Positions 16,156-25,892 are shown, counted from the stretch's first letter. The stretch: 64,000 nt of DNA from RUG714 sp964623515 (GCA_964623515.1 CAZURV010000006.1:1-64000), one strand, 5' to 3'. Translations and numbers: made by a program. The notes: generated by a model from the letters alone, not told the origin.

Positions 16156-19100
16156 TATCAAATGGACTCCGAATCAGGAGCAGGCAATAAATGCCGAAGG
16201 GCAAATACTTGTATCTGCGGCGGCGGGTTCGGGCAAAACCGCAGTTCTTGTTGAGCGTGTAATCAGAAAGATAACAGCTGAATATCCCTGCGATATCGAT
16301 GAACTTTTGATTGTAACTTTCACGAGAGCTGCGGCACAGCAGATGAAAGATAAAATATCGGAGAGGCTTGAAAAGCTGATTTCCGAGAATCCCGATAATA
16401 CGCATTTAAAAAAACAGCAGATTCTCTTGGATAAGGCTTTGATATGCACGATTGATTCTTTTTGTTCAGAGGTAGTAAAAAACAATTTCCATCTGATTGA
16501 GGATTCAGGAATCACGCTGAACTATACGATTATTGACGACAGCAGTCTTTCTGTTATAAGCCGTGAAGTGATAGATGAAATCGCGGCGGAAAGGTTCAGT
16601 TCCGGAGATAAAGACTTCACTTCTTATACCGAAATGTTCACAGGGAGCCGAGATGATGCCAATCTTTATTCCATAACAGAAAATATTCATAAATATATCG
16701 GCGCCGTACCGAACAGTTCACAGTGGCTGTCGGATATGATTGAGATGTATGAAGCGGAAAGCGTTGAGGAAACGGAGTGGGGGAGTATTATCTTTACCCG
16801 CATAGCCGATATATGTTCCGCATGCAGTGAAAATATTAATAACGCTTTAACTCTTGCAGGAACAGATGAAAATGTATATGCCGCCGTTTCACAGACGCTT
16901 CTAAGTGATAAAAAGCATTATGAAGATATAATGCTTGCGTGCACAGAGAAAGACTGGGATACTCTTGCTTCGCTTTTTCCATATACGTTTTTGAATTGGA
17001 GCAGAGCGAAAAAGGATATGGATTTGTCTGTTAAAAATGCGGCGAAAGCTTTGAGGGACAGAGCCAAATCTTATAACGCTAAAATGGAATCCCTTATCGC
17101 AGGCAATAACTCGGAATTCAGAGAGGATATGCAGTTGCTTTTGCCGGCAATGCGCGCTTTGGCGGATTTTCAGAATGAATATGAAAAAAGACTTTTTAAA
17201 AAGAAAACCGAGATTCAGTCTTATGAATTCTCTGATATTTCCGCTTTGGCAATCAGAATATTAACTGATGAAAATATGGAAAAATCAGAGGTAGCGCGTG
17301 ATTACAGCGATAAATTTAAAGAAATTATCGTAGATGAATATCAGGATACAAACAGTGTTCAGGATTTGCTTTTTCATCTTGTAAGCAGAGATGAAACCAA
17401 TCTGTTTATTGTAGGTGATGCAAAACAAAGCATATACAGATTCCGCCAGGCAATGCCTGAAATTTTTATAGGTAGACGAAGAAATCTTCCGCTTTATAGC
17501 GGTGAAAACAAAGGATGTGTATTGCTCAAAAAGAATTTCCGCTCCCGTAAAGAGATAACTTCATTCGTAAATTACATTTTTACTATCTTAATGAGCAGAA
17601 AAGCAGGGGATATAGATTATAACAAAGAGGAAAAACTTGTTCCCGGTTCTGACTGCTATGACGATAATCCGTCCTCCGTTCAGCTTCACGTTTTAACGAA
17701 TGATTCCGAACAGTGCGGTGAAAAAATTCATGATAATTATTATGAGGGCCTTTACCTTGCCGATAAGATAAAGCGTATGACCGAAAACGGTGAAATGATA
17801 ACGGACGGCGGAGTAAGGCGTCCTGTGAAGTACAGTGATTTCTGCGTGCTTTTCCGAAGTATGACAGGAGTGGACAAATATTTGCGTGCCTTTACCGACG
17901 CAGGAGTTCCGGTTTTTCACCGAGGAGAAGACGATTTTTATTTCAGAAGTGAAATTCTGCTTGTTATGTCCCTGCTGAAAGCAATAGATAATCCGATGCG
18001 CGATATTGATTTGCTTGCGGTGATGTATTCCGGAATTTTCGGTTTTACCGCAGACGAGATAACTGCCGTGCGCGCCGATTATCCGGGCGGCAGATTATAT
18101 AATTCTGTTGTGAAATCGGCGCAGAACGGAAATAAAAAATGCGAATTATTTCTCGGTAAGCTTGCCGAATACCGTACGATGAGTTCTGTTTTAGCTCCTT
18201 CTGATTTTGTGCGGAAACTTTATGACGATACGGATTTGCCCGTAATCGTCAGCGCGGCGGCGGACGGTGCAAATAAAAAGGCAAATCTTATTATGTTCCT
18301 TGATAAGATTTCCGATTATGAAAAAAACGGCTATTTCAGCCTTACGGGATTGATTCGTTTTATAGAAAAAATCAAGGCGAATAATCCGAAAGAAAAAAAC
18401 GCATATATTGCGGGAGGCGATGATAAAGTTAATTTTATGACTGTGCATGCCTCAAAGGGGCTTGAGTTTCCGGTCGTAATCCTTGCCAACTGTGAAAGAA
18501 AAGGGCACACCGAAACCGATAACATTCTTCTTAACAGCCGTATTGGTATAGGTGCAAAAGCAAAAAATACGGCTATTAACAATATTTATAAAACTGTTCC
18601 ATATACAGCCGTAAGCGTACTGAACAATATGGCGGATACAGCGGAAAATTTAAGGGTGCTTTATGTTGCGCTTACCAGAGCGAAAGACAGATTGATTATA
18701 AGCGGTGTTGCAGGTCCTTCGTCTGCTTTGCCTGAAAAGCTGACTTCTCTTGCAGAAAAATACTGTTCAAGCGGTTCAGTCAGTCCGTTTGAAGTGCTGG
18801 AGATGCATACGTTTTTTGATTGGATTCTTTCCTGCGCGCTGATGCATCCGTGTGCCGCGAAGCTTCGCAGTTATGCAGATTCGGATGTGTTTGTGAAGGA
18901 GGAAGAAGAGGGAAGCTTTGAAGTTTTTGTTCCCGAATACCAAACCTTTGATTTTTCACAGAAAAAAGAAAGTGTAAGCGTTTTGCCTGACATCGAACTT
19001 GAAAAGATATTTGAAAGCAGATTTTCTTTTGAATATAAATACAAGGGCATTGAAAAAATTGCAGGTAAAATGTCGCCTTCAAAACTGAATGCGGCTGAAA

Positions 19101-19666
19101 CCAGTATAGATTACTGGGAGTTCGGCAAACCTGAATTTCTTGAAGAAAAAAATATCAGTGCGGCTCACCGCGGCACATCCGTTCACAGATTTATGGAAAA
19201 ATGCCGTTCTTTCAGCAATCCGGATATTGATAAAGAACTTGCTTTTATGCTGGAGAAACACTTTTTAACCAAGGAAGAAGCGGATTGCGTTGATCGCGCA
19301 AAAATCAAAAAATTTTTTGCATCTGAATTGGCAGGGCGCATAAATATAAGCAAAGAGGTATACCGCGAATATGAGATTGCCTATTTTGAAAACGCAGGCT
19401 TTTTTGACCCTTCGCTTGCCGATGTCCTGAAAAATGAAAAAATTTTTGTGCAGGGCGTTATCGACTGTATTTTTTTTGAAAACGATAAAGCCGTAATCCT
19501 CGATTATAAAACCGATTACTGTAAATCTTCCTATGAGCTTGTCGAAAAATACAGACGACAGCTTGAGCTTTATAAACGCGCGGCTGAGGAAATATTTGAC
19601 TGTGAGGTGAAAGAAACTTATATTTATTCTTTTTACCTAAACAAAGAGATAAAAATTGTCCTTTAA
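16148..19666 (+). CDS. addA: Helicase-exonuclease AddAB, subunit AddA
   Basis: A 1172-residue UvrD-type helicase plus nuclease. Motifs in order: Walker A A-A-A-G-S-G-K-T (about 24-31), motif II V-D-E-Y-Q-D-T-N, motif III G-D-A-K-Q-S-I-Y-R-F-R, motif IV L-K-K-N-F-R-S, motif V T-V-H-A-S-K-G-L-E-F, motif VI Y-V-A-L-T-R-A-K-D-R, then the C-terminal nuclease with H-R-G-T-S-V-H, G-V-I-D-C-I-F and I-L-D-Y-K-T-D-Y. The ATG at 16148 is chosen because M-A-D-I-K-W-T-P-N-Q-E-Q-A-I is the normal AddA start and GGGGAGG lies upstream; an in-frame upstream ATG at 16073 lies inside addB and is rejected. It is the last gene of the murD operon. Confidence 0.96.
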   Translation: MADIKWTPNQEQAINAEGQILVSAAAGSGKTAVLVERVIRKITAEYPCDIDELLIVTFTRAAAQQMKDKISERLEKLISENPDNTHLKKQQILLDKALICTIDSFCSEVVKNNFHLIEDSGITLNYTIIDDSSLSVISREVIDEIAAERFSSGDKDFTSYTEMFTGSRDDANLYSITENIHKYIGAVPNSSQWLSDMIEMYEAESVEETEWGSIIFTRIADICSACSENINNALTLAGTDENVYAAVSQTLLSDKKHYEDIMLACTEKDWDTLASLFPYTFLNWSRAKKDMDLSVKNAAKALRDRAKSYNAKMESLIAGNNSEFREDMQLLLPAMRALADFQNEYEKRLFKKKTEIQSYEFSDISALAIRILTDENMEKSEVARDYSDKFKEIIVDEYQDTNSVQDLLFHLVSRDETNLFIVGDAKQSIYRFRQAMPEIFIGRRRNLPLYSGENKGCVLLKKNFRSRKEITSFVNYIFTILMSRKAGDIDYNKEEKLVPGSDCYDDNPSSVQLHVLTNDSEQCGEKIHDNYYEGLYLADKIKRMTENGEMITDGGVRRPVKYSDFCVLFRSMTGVDKYLRAFTDAGVPVFHRGEDDFYFRSEILLVMSLLKAIDNPMRDIDLLAVMYSGIFGFTADEITAVRADYPGGRLYNSVVKSAQNGNKKCELFLGKLAEYRTMSSVLAPSDFVRKLYDDTDLPVIVSAAADGANKKANLIMFLDKISDYEKNGYFSLTGLIRFIEKIKANNPKEKNAYIAGGDDKVNFMTVHASKGLEFPVVILANCERKGHTETDNILLNSRIGIGAKAKNTAINNIYKTVPYTAVSVLNNMADTAENLRVLYVALTRAKDRLIISGVAGPSSALPEKLTSLAEKYCSSGSVSPFEVLEMHTFFDWILSCALMHPCAAKLRSYADSDVFVKEEEEGSFEVFVPEYQTFDFSQKKESVSVLPDIELEKIFESRFSFEYKYKGIEKIAGKMSPSKLNAAETSIDYWEFGKPEFLEEKNISAAHRGTSVHRFMEKCRSFSNPDIDKELAFMLEKHFLTKEEADCVDRAKIKKFFASELAGRINISKEVYREYEIAYFENAGFFDPSLADVLKNEKIFVQGVIDCIFFENDKAVILDYKTDYCKSSYELVEKYRRQLELYKRAAEEIFDCEVKETYIYSFYLNKEIKIVL

Positions 19667-19675
19667 CAGGGATTT

Positions 19676-19704
19676 TTGACAGATAGCGCAATATTTGTTA
19701 TAAT
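19676..19704 (+). promoter_or_regulatory. Full-consensus sigma-A promoter
   Basis: Perfect TTGACA (19676-19681), 17-base spacer, perfect TATAAT (19699-19704). It starts 10 bases after the addA stop and drives the 145-aa membrane protein at 19799. The resulting leader is about 85 bases and contains a short imperfect CCGG..CCGG stem. Confidence 0.85.
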
Positions 19705-19798
19705 CTGTTTCGTATGAAGCCGGATTGGAAAGCAACCGGATAAAAGCATATAGACGTTTATATTTTTAAACTCAGTTTATTTATATCGGAGGATACAT

Positions 19799-20236
19799 AT
19801 GAGTGCATTGGTTCCGCTTATCATTCTTCTGCTTCCCAGCATATGGACGGTTTTGATTTTCCGCAGTGCAATTGTTTCACTGCATAATGCCGGGAAAACC
19901 CGTGAAGAGATAGAAAATATAAAAACAGGATTTTCGTTTATTCAAAGGCTTTTTCTGCTGAATATCAAAGACGCGACGGCGGGTACACCGAAATATAATG
20001 TTTACAGGCATAATATTGAAAAATTTCTTTTTGGATATCTGATTGCGGTGTTTGTGCTTTGGGTTTTGGTCATCATATCTATAGTCGCAAAAGGAATGAC
20101 GGGCTTTGTTACCGTTCTTACGGTGATTAAAATGTTGCTTATTGATTTAATCGGTGCAGGCGTATATCTTAGATTCAATACTGTGTTTAACAAGCGTACA
20201 AAAAGGTTTCATTGGAAGTGGACGGTAAAAAATTAA
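19799..20236 (+). CDS. Unknown membrane protein, 145 aa, three hydrophobic segments
   Basis: Not recognised. Hydrophobic segments lie at about residues 5-25, 78-100 and 105-125. Between the first and second is a charged stretch including H-N-A-G-K-T-R-E-E-I-E-N-I-K. The C-terminus is strongly basic (K-R-T-K-R-F-H-W-K-W). The start has a good ribosome site (GGAGG, six bases before ATG) and a full-consensus promoter, which implies high expression from a monocistronic unit. The next gene, rpmE, has its own promoter. No enzymatic motif is visible. Confidence 0.7.
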   Translation: MSALVPLIILLLPSIWTVLIFRSAIVSLHNAGKTREEIENIKTGFSFIQRLFLLNIKDATAGTPKYNVYRHNIEKFLFGYLIAVFVLWVLVIISIVAKGMTGFVTVLTVIKMLLIDLIGAGVYLRFNTVFNKRTKRFHWKWTVKN

Positions 20237-20244
20237 GAAAACCC

Positions 20245-20273
20245 TTGATTTTTATTGCCGATTATGGTATGAT
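20245..20273 (+). promoter_or_regulatory. Promoter for rpmE
   Basis: TTGATT (20245-20250), 17-base spacer, TATGAT (20268-20273), 46 bases before the rpmE ATG. Confidence 0.6.
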
Positions 20274-20319
20274 GCCAATGTTAATATTTTAAGGGACTTG
20301 AAAGAGGTGAATATATTTT

Positions 20320-20526
20320 ATGAAAAGCGGAATTCATCCAGAGTATAAAGAAGCAACCGTTAGGTGCGCCTGCGGTGCAACTTACAAAACAAAATCAACT
20401 GCGGGAGACATGAAGGTTGATATTTGTTCGGCCTGCCATCCTTTTTTCACCGGCAAGCAGAAGCTTGTAGATACAGGCGGACGTGTTGACAGATTTAATA
20501 AGCGCTTTGGTCTTAATAATAAGTAA
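20320..20526 (+). CDS. rpmE: 50S ribosomal protein L31, zinc-binding form
   Basis: A 68-residue L31 with the family start M-K-S-G-I-H-P-E-Y and the C-terminal V-D-R-F-N-K-R-F-G. It is the zinc-binding (C+) form: C16, C18, C36 and C39 form the metal site, so it also serves as a zinc reservoir and would be replaced by a C-minus paralogue under zinc starvation in organisms that have one. It is monocistronic, with its own promoter and a strong terminator. Confidence 0.97.
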   Translation: MKSGIHPEYKEATVRCACGATYKTKSTAGDMKVDICSACHPFFTGKQKLVDTGGRVDRFNKRFGLNNK

Positions 20527-20539
20527 TCTACGAAATTTT

Positions 20540-20564
20540 GGCAGGCTGTTTAGCCTGCCTTTTT
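20540..20564 (+). terminator. Terminator of rpmE
   Basis: A perfect seven-base stem GGCAGGC / GCCTGCC with a six-base loop, followed by TTTTT. Confidence 0.92.
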
Positions 20565-20594
20565 CAGTTAAGGAGAAGGGGTTTTGAACACAAT

Positions 20595-21263
20595 ATGCTT
20601 AACAAACGGAATAGTATGAGCGATTGTTATAAAACAATTAAATGTTATGCGGAAGCTTCCTTTACAGTTGAGCGTTCCAAATTTATAGGTTGTGCGAAGC
20701 CTGTTTCTTCCGAAGCGGAAGCACTTGCTTTTATAAAAGAGATAAAGAGCAAACATTATGACGCAAAGCATAATGTATATGCTTATTTACTTCGGGAAAA
20801 TCATACAGGAAGGTACAGTGATGACGGGGAGCCATCCGGAACAGCGGGATTGCCGGTGTTCGACGTGTTGCGAAAAGAGGGAATCACCGACTCCGTTATT
20901 GTTGTAACAAGATATTTCGGAGGAATACTCTTAGGAACGGGAGGCCTTGTGCGCGCGTACACAAAGAGTGCGAAGCTCGCTCTTGGAAAAGCGGAAATAT
21001 GCGAAATGCGTCTGTGTACAGCATATGAAACCTTTTGTGAATATGGTTTTTATGATAAATTCATCAAGTTCCTTTCAAAAAATAAGGCATATGTTACGGA
21101 TAGCGATTTTTCGGATAAAGTTAAGATTTCATTTTATATTGACAACGCCGGAAAAAAAGATTTTCAGGTGAAGGTTACTGATTTTTCCAACGGAGCTATG
21201 CATCTTCAAGAAACAGATGTTTTCTATCAACCGTTATCTTCCGGTTCCAATTTAATTGGATAA
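20595..21263 (+). CDS. yigZ: YigZ / IMPACT family protein
   Basis: A 222-residue protein of the YigZ/IMPACT (UPF0029) family. The N-terminal domain carries E-R-S-K-F-I-G, the K-H-Y-D-A-K-H-N-V-Y-A-Y block, S-D-D-G-E-P-S-G-T-A-G-L-P, then V-V-T-R-Y-F-G-G-I-L-L-G-T-G-G-L-V-R-A-Y, the signature of the family. A smaller C-terminal ferredoxin-like domain follows. Eukaryotic IMPACT regulates the Gcn2 kinase; the bacterial role is unclear. I chose the ATG at 20595, downstream of AGGAGAAGGGG; an ATG at 20616 is possible. A longer frame from 20538 begins inside the rpmE terminator and is rejected. Confidence 0.9.
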   Translation: MLNKRNSMSDCYKTIKCYAEASFTVERSKFIGCAKPVSSEAEALAFIKEIKSKHYDAKHNVYAYLLRENHTGRYSDDGEPSGTAGLPVFDVLRKEGITDSVIVVTRYFGGILLGTGGLVRAYTKSAKLALGKAEICEMRLCTAYETFCEYGFYDKFIKFLSKNKAYVTDSDFSDKVKISFYIDNAGKKDFQVKVTDFSNGAMHLQETDVFYQPLSSGSNLIG

Positions 21264-21408
21264 GTGAGTTTATCATAAAAAAGTTGTCATAATCAGGATT
21301 TCCCTATTTAGCTACTATCCAGATAAATTTTGTGTAAACTGCTCAATTTCAGCTTTTTTTTTATCATAATTTTGGAAGCAGTTTGGTTAATTTATATAAT
21401 TATTTATA

Positions 21409-21437
21409 TTGCATATATAAAGGTAGTTTGATATAAT
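21409..21437 (+). promoter_or_regulatory. Promoter for the membrane pyrophosphatase gene
   Basis: TTGCAT (21409-21414), 17-base spacer, TATAAT (21432-21437), 36 bases before the ATG. Confidence 0.65.
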
Positions 21438-21472
21438 CTAGTTATAAAATAATTTATGAGGAGATTTTAAAA

Positions 21473-23500
21473 ATGGAATTTTTAAATGCACTCATTCCTT
21501 ATCTTATCATTGCGGCGGCGGCGCTGGCTTTGATTTTTGCCTTTGCAAAGGCTCTCAAAATCAGCAAGGCTGATGCAGGAACAGAGAGAATGAGGGAGAT
21601 TGCAAACAGTATTAACGACGGTGCAAAAGCATTTTTATTCTCGGAATACAAAATTCTTGTGTTCTTTGTAGCTTTTGTGTTCATTGTTATGTGTTGCGTA
21701 ACAAACCAAGATTACGGTCTTACTTGGAGAACCGGGTTATGCTTCCTTTGCGGCGCACTGTTCTCCGTGCTTGCAGGTTATGTAGGTATGAATGTTGCTA
21801 CAAAAGCGAATGTACGTACAGCGAATGCGGCAAAAGAAGGCGGTATGAATAAAGCACTTAGCATTGCTTTTTCAGGCGGTTCTGTAATGGGACTGTGCGT
21901 TGTTGGACTTGGACTTTTGGGCGCAACCGTTATTTACCTGATAACAGAAGATACAAATATGCTTACAGGTTTCAGCCTCGGCGCTTCTTCAATCGCTCTC
22001 TTTGCACGTGTAGGTGGCGGTATTTATACGAAAGCTGCCGATGTAGGCGCAGACCTCGTTGGTAAAGTAGAGGCAGGGATTCCCGAAGACGATCCCCGCA
22101 ACCCTGCCGTTATTGCAGATAACGTGGGCGATAACGTAGGCGACGTTGCAGGTATGGGTGCTGATTTGTTTGAAAGCTATGTTGGCGCAATCGTATCGGC
22201 TATTATTCTCGGTTCATCAAATGGTTCAACAAAGGGCGCATGGTTCTCGCTCCTTATTGCAGGATGCGGTATCATTTCGGCAATTATCGGTCAACTTTTC
22301 GTACGAGGGAAAGAAGGATCAAGCCCGCATAAAGCTCTTAATATCGGTACATACACCGCAAGTGTTCTTGTTCTTATAGCTGCCGGAGTAGGCGGATACT
22401 TCACTTTCGGCGGATTCAAAGAGTTTGGCGCTATTGCTGCGGGACTCATTGTCGGTACGCTTATCGGCTTTTTAACAGAAGTTTATACCTCGGATGAATA
22501 TAAATCGGTCAAAAAAATTGCGGAAGAATCTGAAACAGGGCCCGCAACAACGATTATTTCCGGTATTGCCGTTGGTATGAAAAGTACGGTGCTTCCGATT
22601 CTTCTTATCGGCGTTGCCATTATTATTGCATATTTATGTGCAGGTCTTTTCGGTATTGCGCTTGCCGCAGTCGGTATGCTTTCCACAACAGGTATAACTG
22701 TTGCTGTTGACGCATATGGTCCTATCGCTGACAATGCAGGTGGTATCGCTGAAATGAGCGGACTTGAAAGCGGCGTTCGTGAAATTACCGATAAACTTGA
22801 TTCAGTTGGTAATACAACTGCTGCTATGGGTAAGGGATTCGCAATCGGATCTGCGGCTTTAACAGCTCTTTCCCTTTTCGTTTCATTTGCTCAGAAAGCA
22901 GATATTGAGAGTGTAAGCATTCTTCAGTATGACGTTGTTGTTGGTCTGTTTATAGGCGGTATGCTTCCGTTCATTTTTTCAGCACTTACCATGAACTCTG
23001 TTGGTAAAGCGGCTTCTCAGATGATTGAGGAAGTTCGCCGTCAGTTCAGAGAGAGGAAAGGAATTATGGAGGGTACAGAAAAACCCGATTATAAAAAATG
23101 TGTTGCTATTTCCACAAATGCAGCTCTTAAAGAAATGATACTTCCCGGAATTTTAGCAGTTGTTGTACCTCTTGTCGTAGGTTTTGTTCTCGGCGTACAG
23201 GCTCTTACCGGTATGCTTGCAGGCGCACTTGTAACAGGTGTTCTTCTTGCAATCTTTATGTCCAATTCCGGCGGGGCATGGGATAATGCAAAAAAGTACA
23301 TTGAAGGTGGTACACACGGAGGTAAGGGTTCAGATGCGCACGCAGCTGCAGTTATCGGCGATACGGTAGGCGATCCTTTCAAAGATACTTCAGGTCCGTC
23401 CATCAATATTCTTATAAAACTTATGACGGTTATTTCGCTTGTATTTGCTCCGCTCATGGCACAAGCGACACCGCTTCTTGAGTTAATTACTAAACTTTAA
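21473..23500 (+). CDS. hppA: Membrane-bound, K+-dependent ion-pumping pyrophosphatase
   Basis: A 675-residue integral membrane pyrophosphatase with about 16 membrane segments. It hydrolyses pyrophosphate in the cytosol and exports H+ or Na+. Substrate-site motifs are visible: D-V-G-A-D-L-V-G-K-V-E (about 190-200), D-D-P-R-N-P-A-V-I-A-D-N-V-G-D-N-V-G-D, and the C-terminal G-D-T-V-G-D-P-F-K-D-T-S-G-P. At 446-454 the sequence G-N-T-T-A-A-M-G-K has alanine where K+-independent enzymes carry lysine, so K+ dependence is predicted. Which ion is pumped (H+ or Na+) cannot be read safely. It is monocistronic, with its own promoter, a GAGGAG ribosome site and a terminator. Confidence 0.96.
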   Translation: MEFLNALIPYLIIAAAALALIFAFAKALKISKADAGTERMREIANSINDGAKAFLFSEYKILVFFVAFVFIVMCCVTNQDYGLTWRTGLCFLCGALFSVLAGYVGMNVATKANVRTANAAKEGGMNKALSIAFSGGSVMGLCVVGLGLLGATVIYLITEDTNMLTGFSLGASSIALFARVGGGIYTKAADVGADLVGKVEAGIPEDDPRNPAVIADNVGDNVGDVAGMGADLFESYVGAIVSAIILGSSNGSTKGAWFSLLIAGCGIISAIIGQLFVRGKEGSSPHKALNIGTYTASVLVLIAAGVGGYFTFGGFKEFGAIAAGLIVGTLIGFLTEVYTSDEYKSVKKIAEESETGPATTIISGIAVGMKSTVLPILLIGVAIIIAYLCAGLFGIALAAVGMLSTTGITVAVDAYGPIADNAGGIAEMSGLESGVREITDKLDSVGNTTAAMGKGFAIGSAALTALSLFVSFAQKADIESVSILQYDVVVGLFIGGMLPFIFSALTMNSVGKAASQMIEEVRRQFRERKGIMEGTEKPDYKKCVAISTNAALKEMILPGILAVVVPLVVGFVLGVQALTGMLAGALVTGVLLAIFMSNSGGAWDNAKKYIEGGTHGGKGSDAHAAAVIGDTVGDPFKDTSGPSINILIKLMTVISLVFAPLMAQATPLLELITKL

Positions 23501-23523
23501 AAAAATATAATTTGACAAATAAC

Positions 23524-23558
23524 ATGACCATCCGTTTAACGGATGGTCATATTATTTT
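23524..23558. terminator. Shared terminator between hppA and metH
   Basis: A perfect 11-base inverted repeat ATGACCATCCG / CGGATGGTCAT with a five-base loop lies between convergent genes. The right side is T-rich (ATTATTTTACTTTTT); the left side is A/T-rich for the minus strand. Confidence 0.8.
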
Positions 23559-23573
23559 ACTTTTTACTGATTT

Positions 23574-25892
23574 TTATGAGAAAAATTTTTTTGCCAGATT
23601 GACGCTTGCCATTGCGTCTTTCGTATAGTAATCTGCATTTATCATTTTTGCATAGCTTGGCGTTAGCACTGCACCGCCTACGAATACCTCGGCATCCGTA
23701 TTTTCGTGAATCAGCTGTATGGTTTTTTCCATATTCGGTACGGTTGTAGTCATCAGTGCAGAAAGTCCCACAAGTTTTACGTTATGCTTTTTTACAGCGT
23801 CTAAAACCTTTTCACATTTAACGTCTTTACCTAGATCTATAACATCAAATCCGTAATTATCAAGAAGAACTTTCACTATGTTTTTCCCTATATCGTGAAT
23901 ATCGCCCTCAACAGTAGCAAGAATTATTTTTTCACCTTTGGCTGACGATTCACCTGCTATGGTCAAAAAGTTCTTTATTTCGGTAAATGCAGACTTTGCG
24001 GCGTCGGCACTCATCAAGAGCTGAGGCAGAAAAATTTTGTTTTTTTCAAATCCGTCGCCCACCTCATCAAGAGCAGGGATAATATGGTTGTTTATAATGG
24101 AAAGGCTGTCCTCGGTTTTAAGCAGTTTTTTTGCCTGAACAGCCGCGTCCTCTTTCATTCCCTTGATAACAGCGCTTTTCAGAGTAATGTCATGATTTAA
24201 TGCCGCCGGATCATGAGCCGTTTTAATAACCGAGTTGATATATTCAGTGCAGTTTTCATCAAAACCTGAAAGGGCTTTGAACGAATAATAAGCGTTCATC
24301 ATAGACTTGCTTGCCGGGTTTATAATTCCTGCACTTAGACCGTTCTGAAGCGCCATAGTAAAGAAAGCTGTGTTTATCGCTTCTCTGTCAGGCAAACCGA
24401 AACTGATATTTGAAACTCCGAGCACAGTGTTTACGCCGAGTTCTTCTCTTATATATTTTACAGCTTTAAGTGTTTCAGTCGCATTGTTCTCGTCTGTGCT
24501 TACAGTCATTGTTAAGGCGTCTACAATAAGGTCTTTTTTGTCTATACCGTATTCTGCGGCGGTTTTTATAATTTTTTCTGCAATTTTAATCCGTCCTTCG
24601 GCGGCAGAAGGTATACCGTTTTCATCAAGGCACAGGCAAACGGTAACAGCACCGTATTTTTTTGCAAGAGGAAATATTGTGTTCATATTGCTCTTTTTGC
24701 CGTTTACGGAGTTGATAAGCGGTTTTCCGTTATATATTCTGAGTGCACTTTCCAGTGCTGATGTATCTGCTGTGTCAATCTGGAGAGGAAGGTCAATTAC
24801 GCTCTGCAGATTATAAACGGCACTGTTCAGCATTTCTTTTTCGTCAATTTCGGGCAGACCTACGTTAACGTCAAGAATATGTGCGCCTTTTTCTTTCTGA
24901 TGGATTCCTTCTTTAATAATATAGTCTATATCGTTGTTTCTGAGTGCTTCTTTAAAGATTTTTTTGCCTGTTGGATTTATTCTTTCTCCTATAATAACCG
25001 GCTTTTTCCCGATTTCAACCGTTCGTGAGTAGCTTGAAACAGCGGTATAATTCTTTTTATGCGGAATATTCTGCTCAACATTTTTGCATAAGCTGACGGT
25101 TTTTTCTATATGATCCGGAGTTGTGCCGCAACAGCCGCCGATATATGAGACTCCGATGTTTGCAATTTCTTGCATATATTCGGCGTATTGAGCGGGAGAT
25201 ATATTGTAGACTGCTTTTCCGTTTACGGATTCAGGCATACCTGCATTTGGCTGAACAAGAATTGGCAGGGAAGTATAGTTCCTGATTTCTCTGACAAATT
25301 CTTTAATTTGTTTCGGACCGAATCCACAGTTGAATCCTATGGCGTCAATGCCGAGGCCTTCAAGCATAACGACGGCGGTTTTAATATCTGCACCCGTGAG
25401 AAGCCTGCCGTTTTCATCAAATATCATGGAAACAAAAATCGGCAGGGATGAATTTTCTTTTGCCGCCGTAACAGCCGCTTTTATCTCGTAGGTATCACTC
25501 ATCGTTTCAATTAAAATAACATCCGAGCCTTTTTTTCCTGCATTTACAATTTTAGAGAATATATCGACTGCTTCTTCAAAATCAAGGTCGCCCATCGGTT
25601 TCAAGAGTTTTCCTGTGGGACCTATATCAAGTGCAATTTTCTTGCCCGTTTTGCCAGCAATGCGTACTCCTGCTTTTATAATTTCTTCGCAGTTATCGTA
25701 TTTCAGAGGGTTAGCGCCGAAGGTGTTTGCGGTGATAAAATCCGCACCGCTTTCCGCATAGGCTTTGTGTATGGAAAAAATCAGTTCTTTATTTGTCAGG
25801 TTCAGGCTTTCCGGGAGTTCTCCTGGTTTAAGACCATGAGCCTGAAGCATCGTACCCATTCCACCGTCAAAAAATTTAATTTTCATTTTCAA
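23574..25892 (-). CDS. metH: B12-dependent methionine synthase, core (no reactivation domain)
   Basis: A 772-residue short MetH (E. coli: 1227). It transfers the methyl group of 5-methyltetrahydrofolate to homocysteine through cobalamin. The homocysteine domain (1-290) has the zinc cysteines in G-F-N-C-G (about 190) and G-G-C-C-G-T (about 258). A pterin-binding domain follows (about 300-560, with G-E-R-I-N-P-T-G-K). The cobalamin cap and binding domains (about 570-772) carry the axial-ligand motif D-I-H-D-I-G with H666. The C-terminal SAM-dependent reactivation domain is missing and is supplied by the next gene upstream, which overlaps this start by 17 bases. No cobalamin or SAM riboswitch is visible in the operon leader. 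Confidence 0.94.
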   Translation of the reverse strand: MKMKIKFFDGGMGTMLQAHGLKPGELPESLNLTNKELIFSIHKAYAESGADFITANTFGANPLKYDNCEEIIKAGVRIAGKTGKKIALDIGPTGKLLKPMGDLDFEEAVDIFSKIVNAGKKGSDVILIETMSDTYEIKAAVTAAKENSSLPIFVSMIFDENGRLLTGADIKTAVVMLEGLGIDAIGFNCGFGPKQIKEFVREIRNYTSLPILVQPNAGMPESVNGKAVYNISPAQYAEYMQEIANIGVSYIGGCCGTTPDHIEKTVSLCKNVEQNIPHKKNYTAVSSYSRTVEIGKKPVIIGERINPTGKKIFKEALRNNDIDYIIKEGIHQKEKGAHILDVNVGLPEIDEKEMLNSAVYNLQSVIDLPLQIDTADTSALESALRIYNGKPLINSVNGKKSNMNTIFPLAKKYGAVTVCLCLDENGIPSAAEGRIKIAEKIIKTAAEYGIDKKDLIVDALTMTVSTDENNATETLKAVKYIREELGVNTVLGVSNISFGLPDREAINTAFFTMALQNGLSAGIINPASKSMMNAYYSFKALSGFDENCTEYINSVIKTAHDPAALNHDITLKSAVIKGMKEDAAVQAKKLLKTEDSLSIINNHIIPALDEVGDGFEKNKIFLPQLLMSADAAKSAFTEIKNFLTIAGESSAKGEKIILATVEGDIHDIGKNIVKVLLDNYGFDVIDLGKDVKCEKVLDAVKKHNVKLVGLSALMTTTVPNMEKTIQLIHENTDAEVFVGGAVLTPSYAKMINADYYTKDAMASVNLAKKFFS

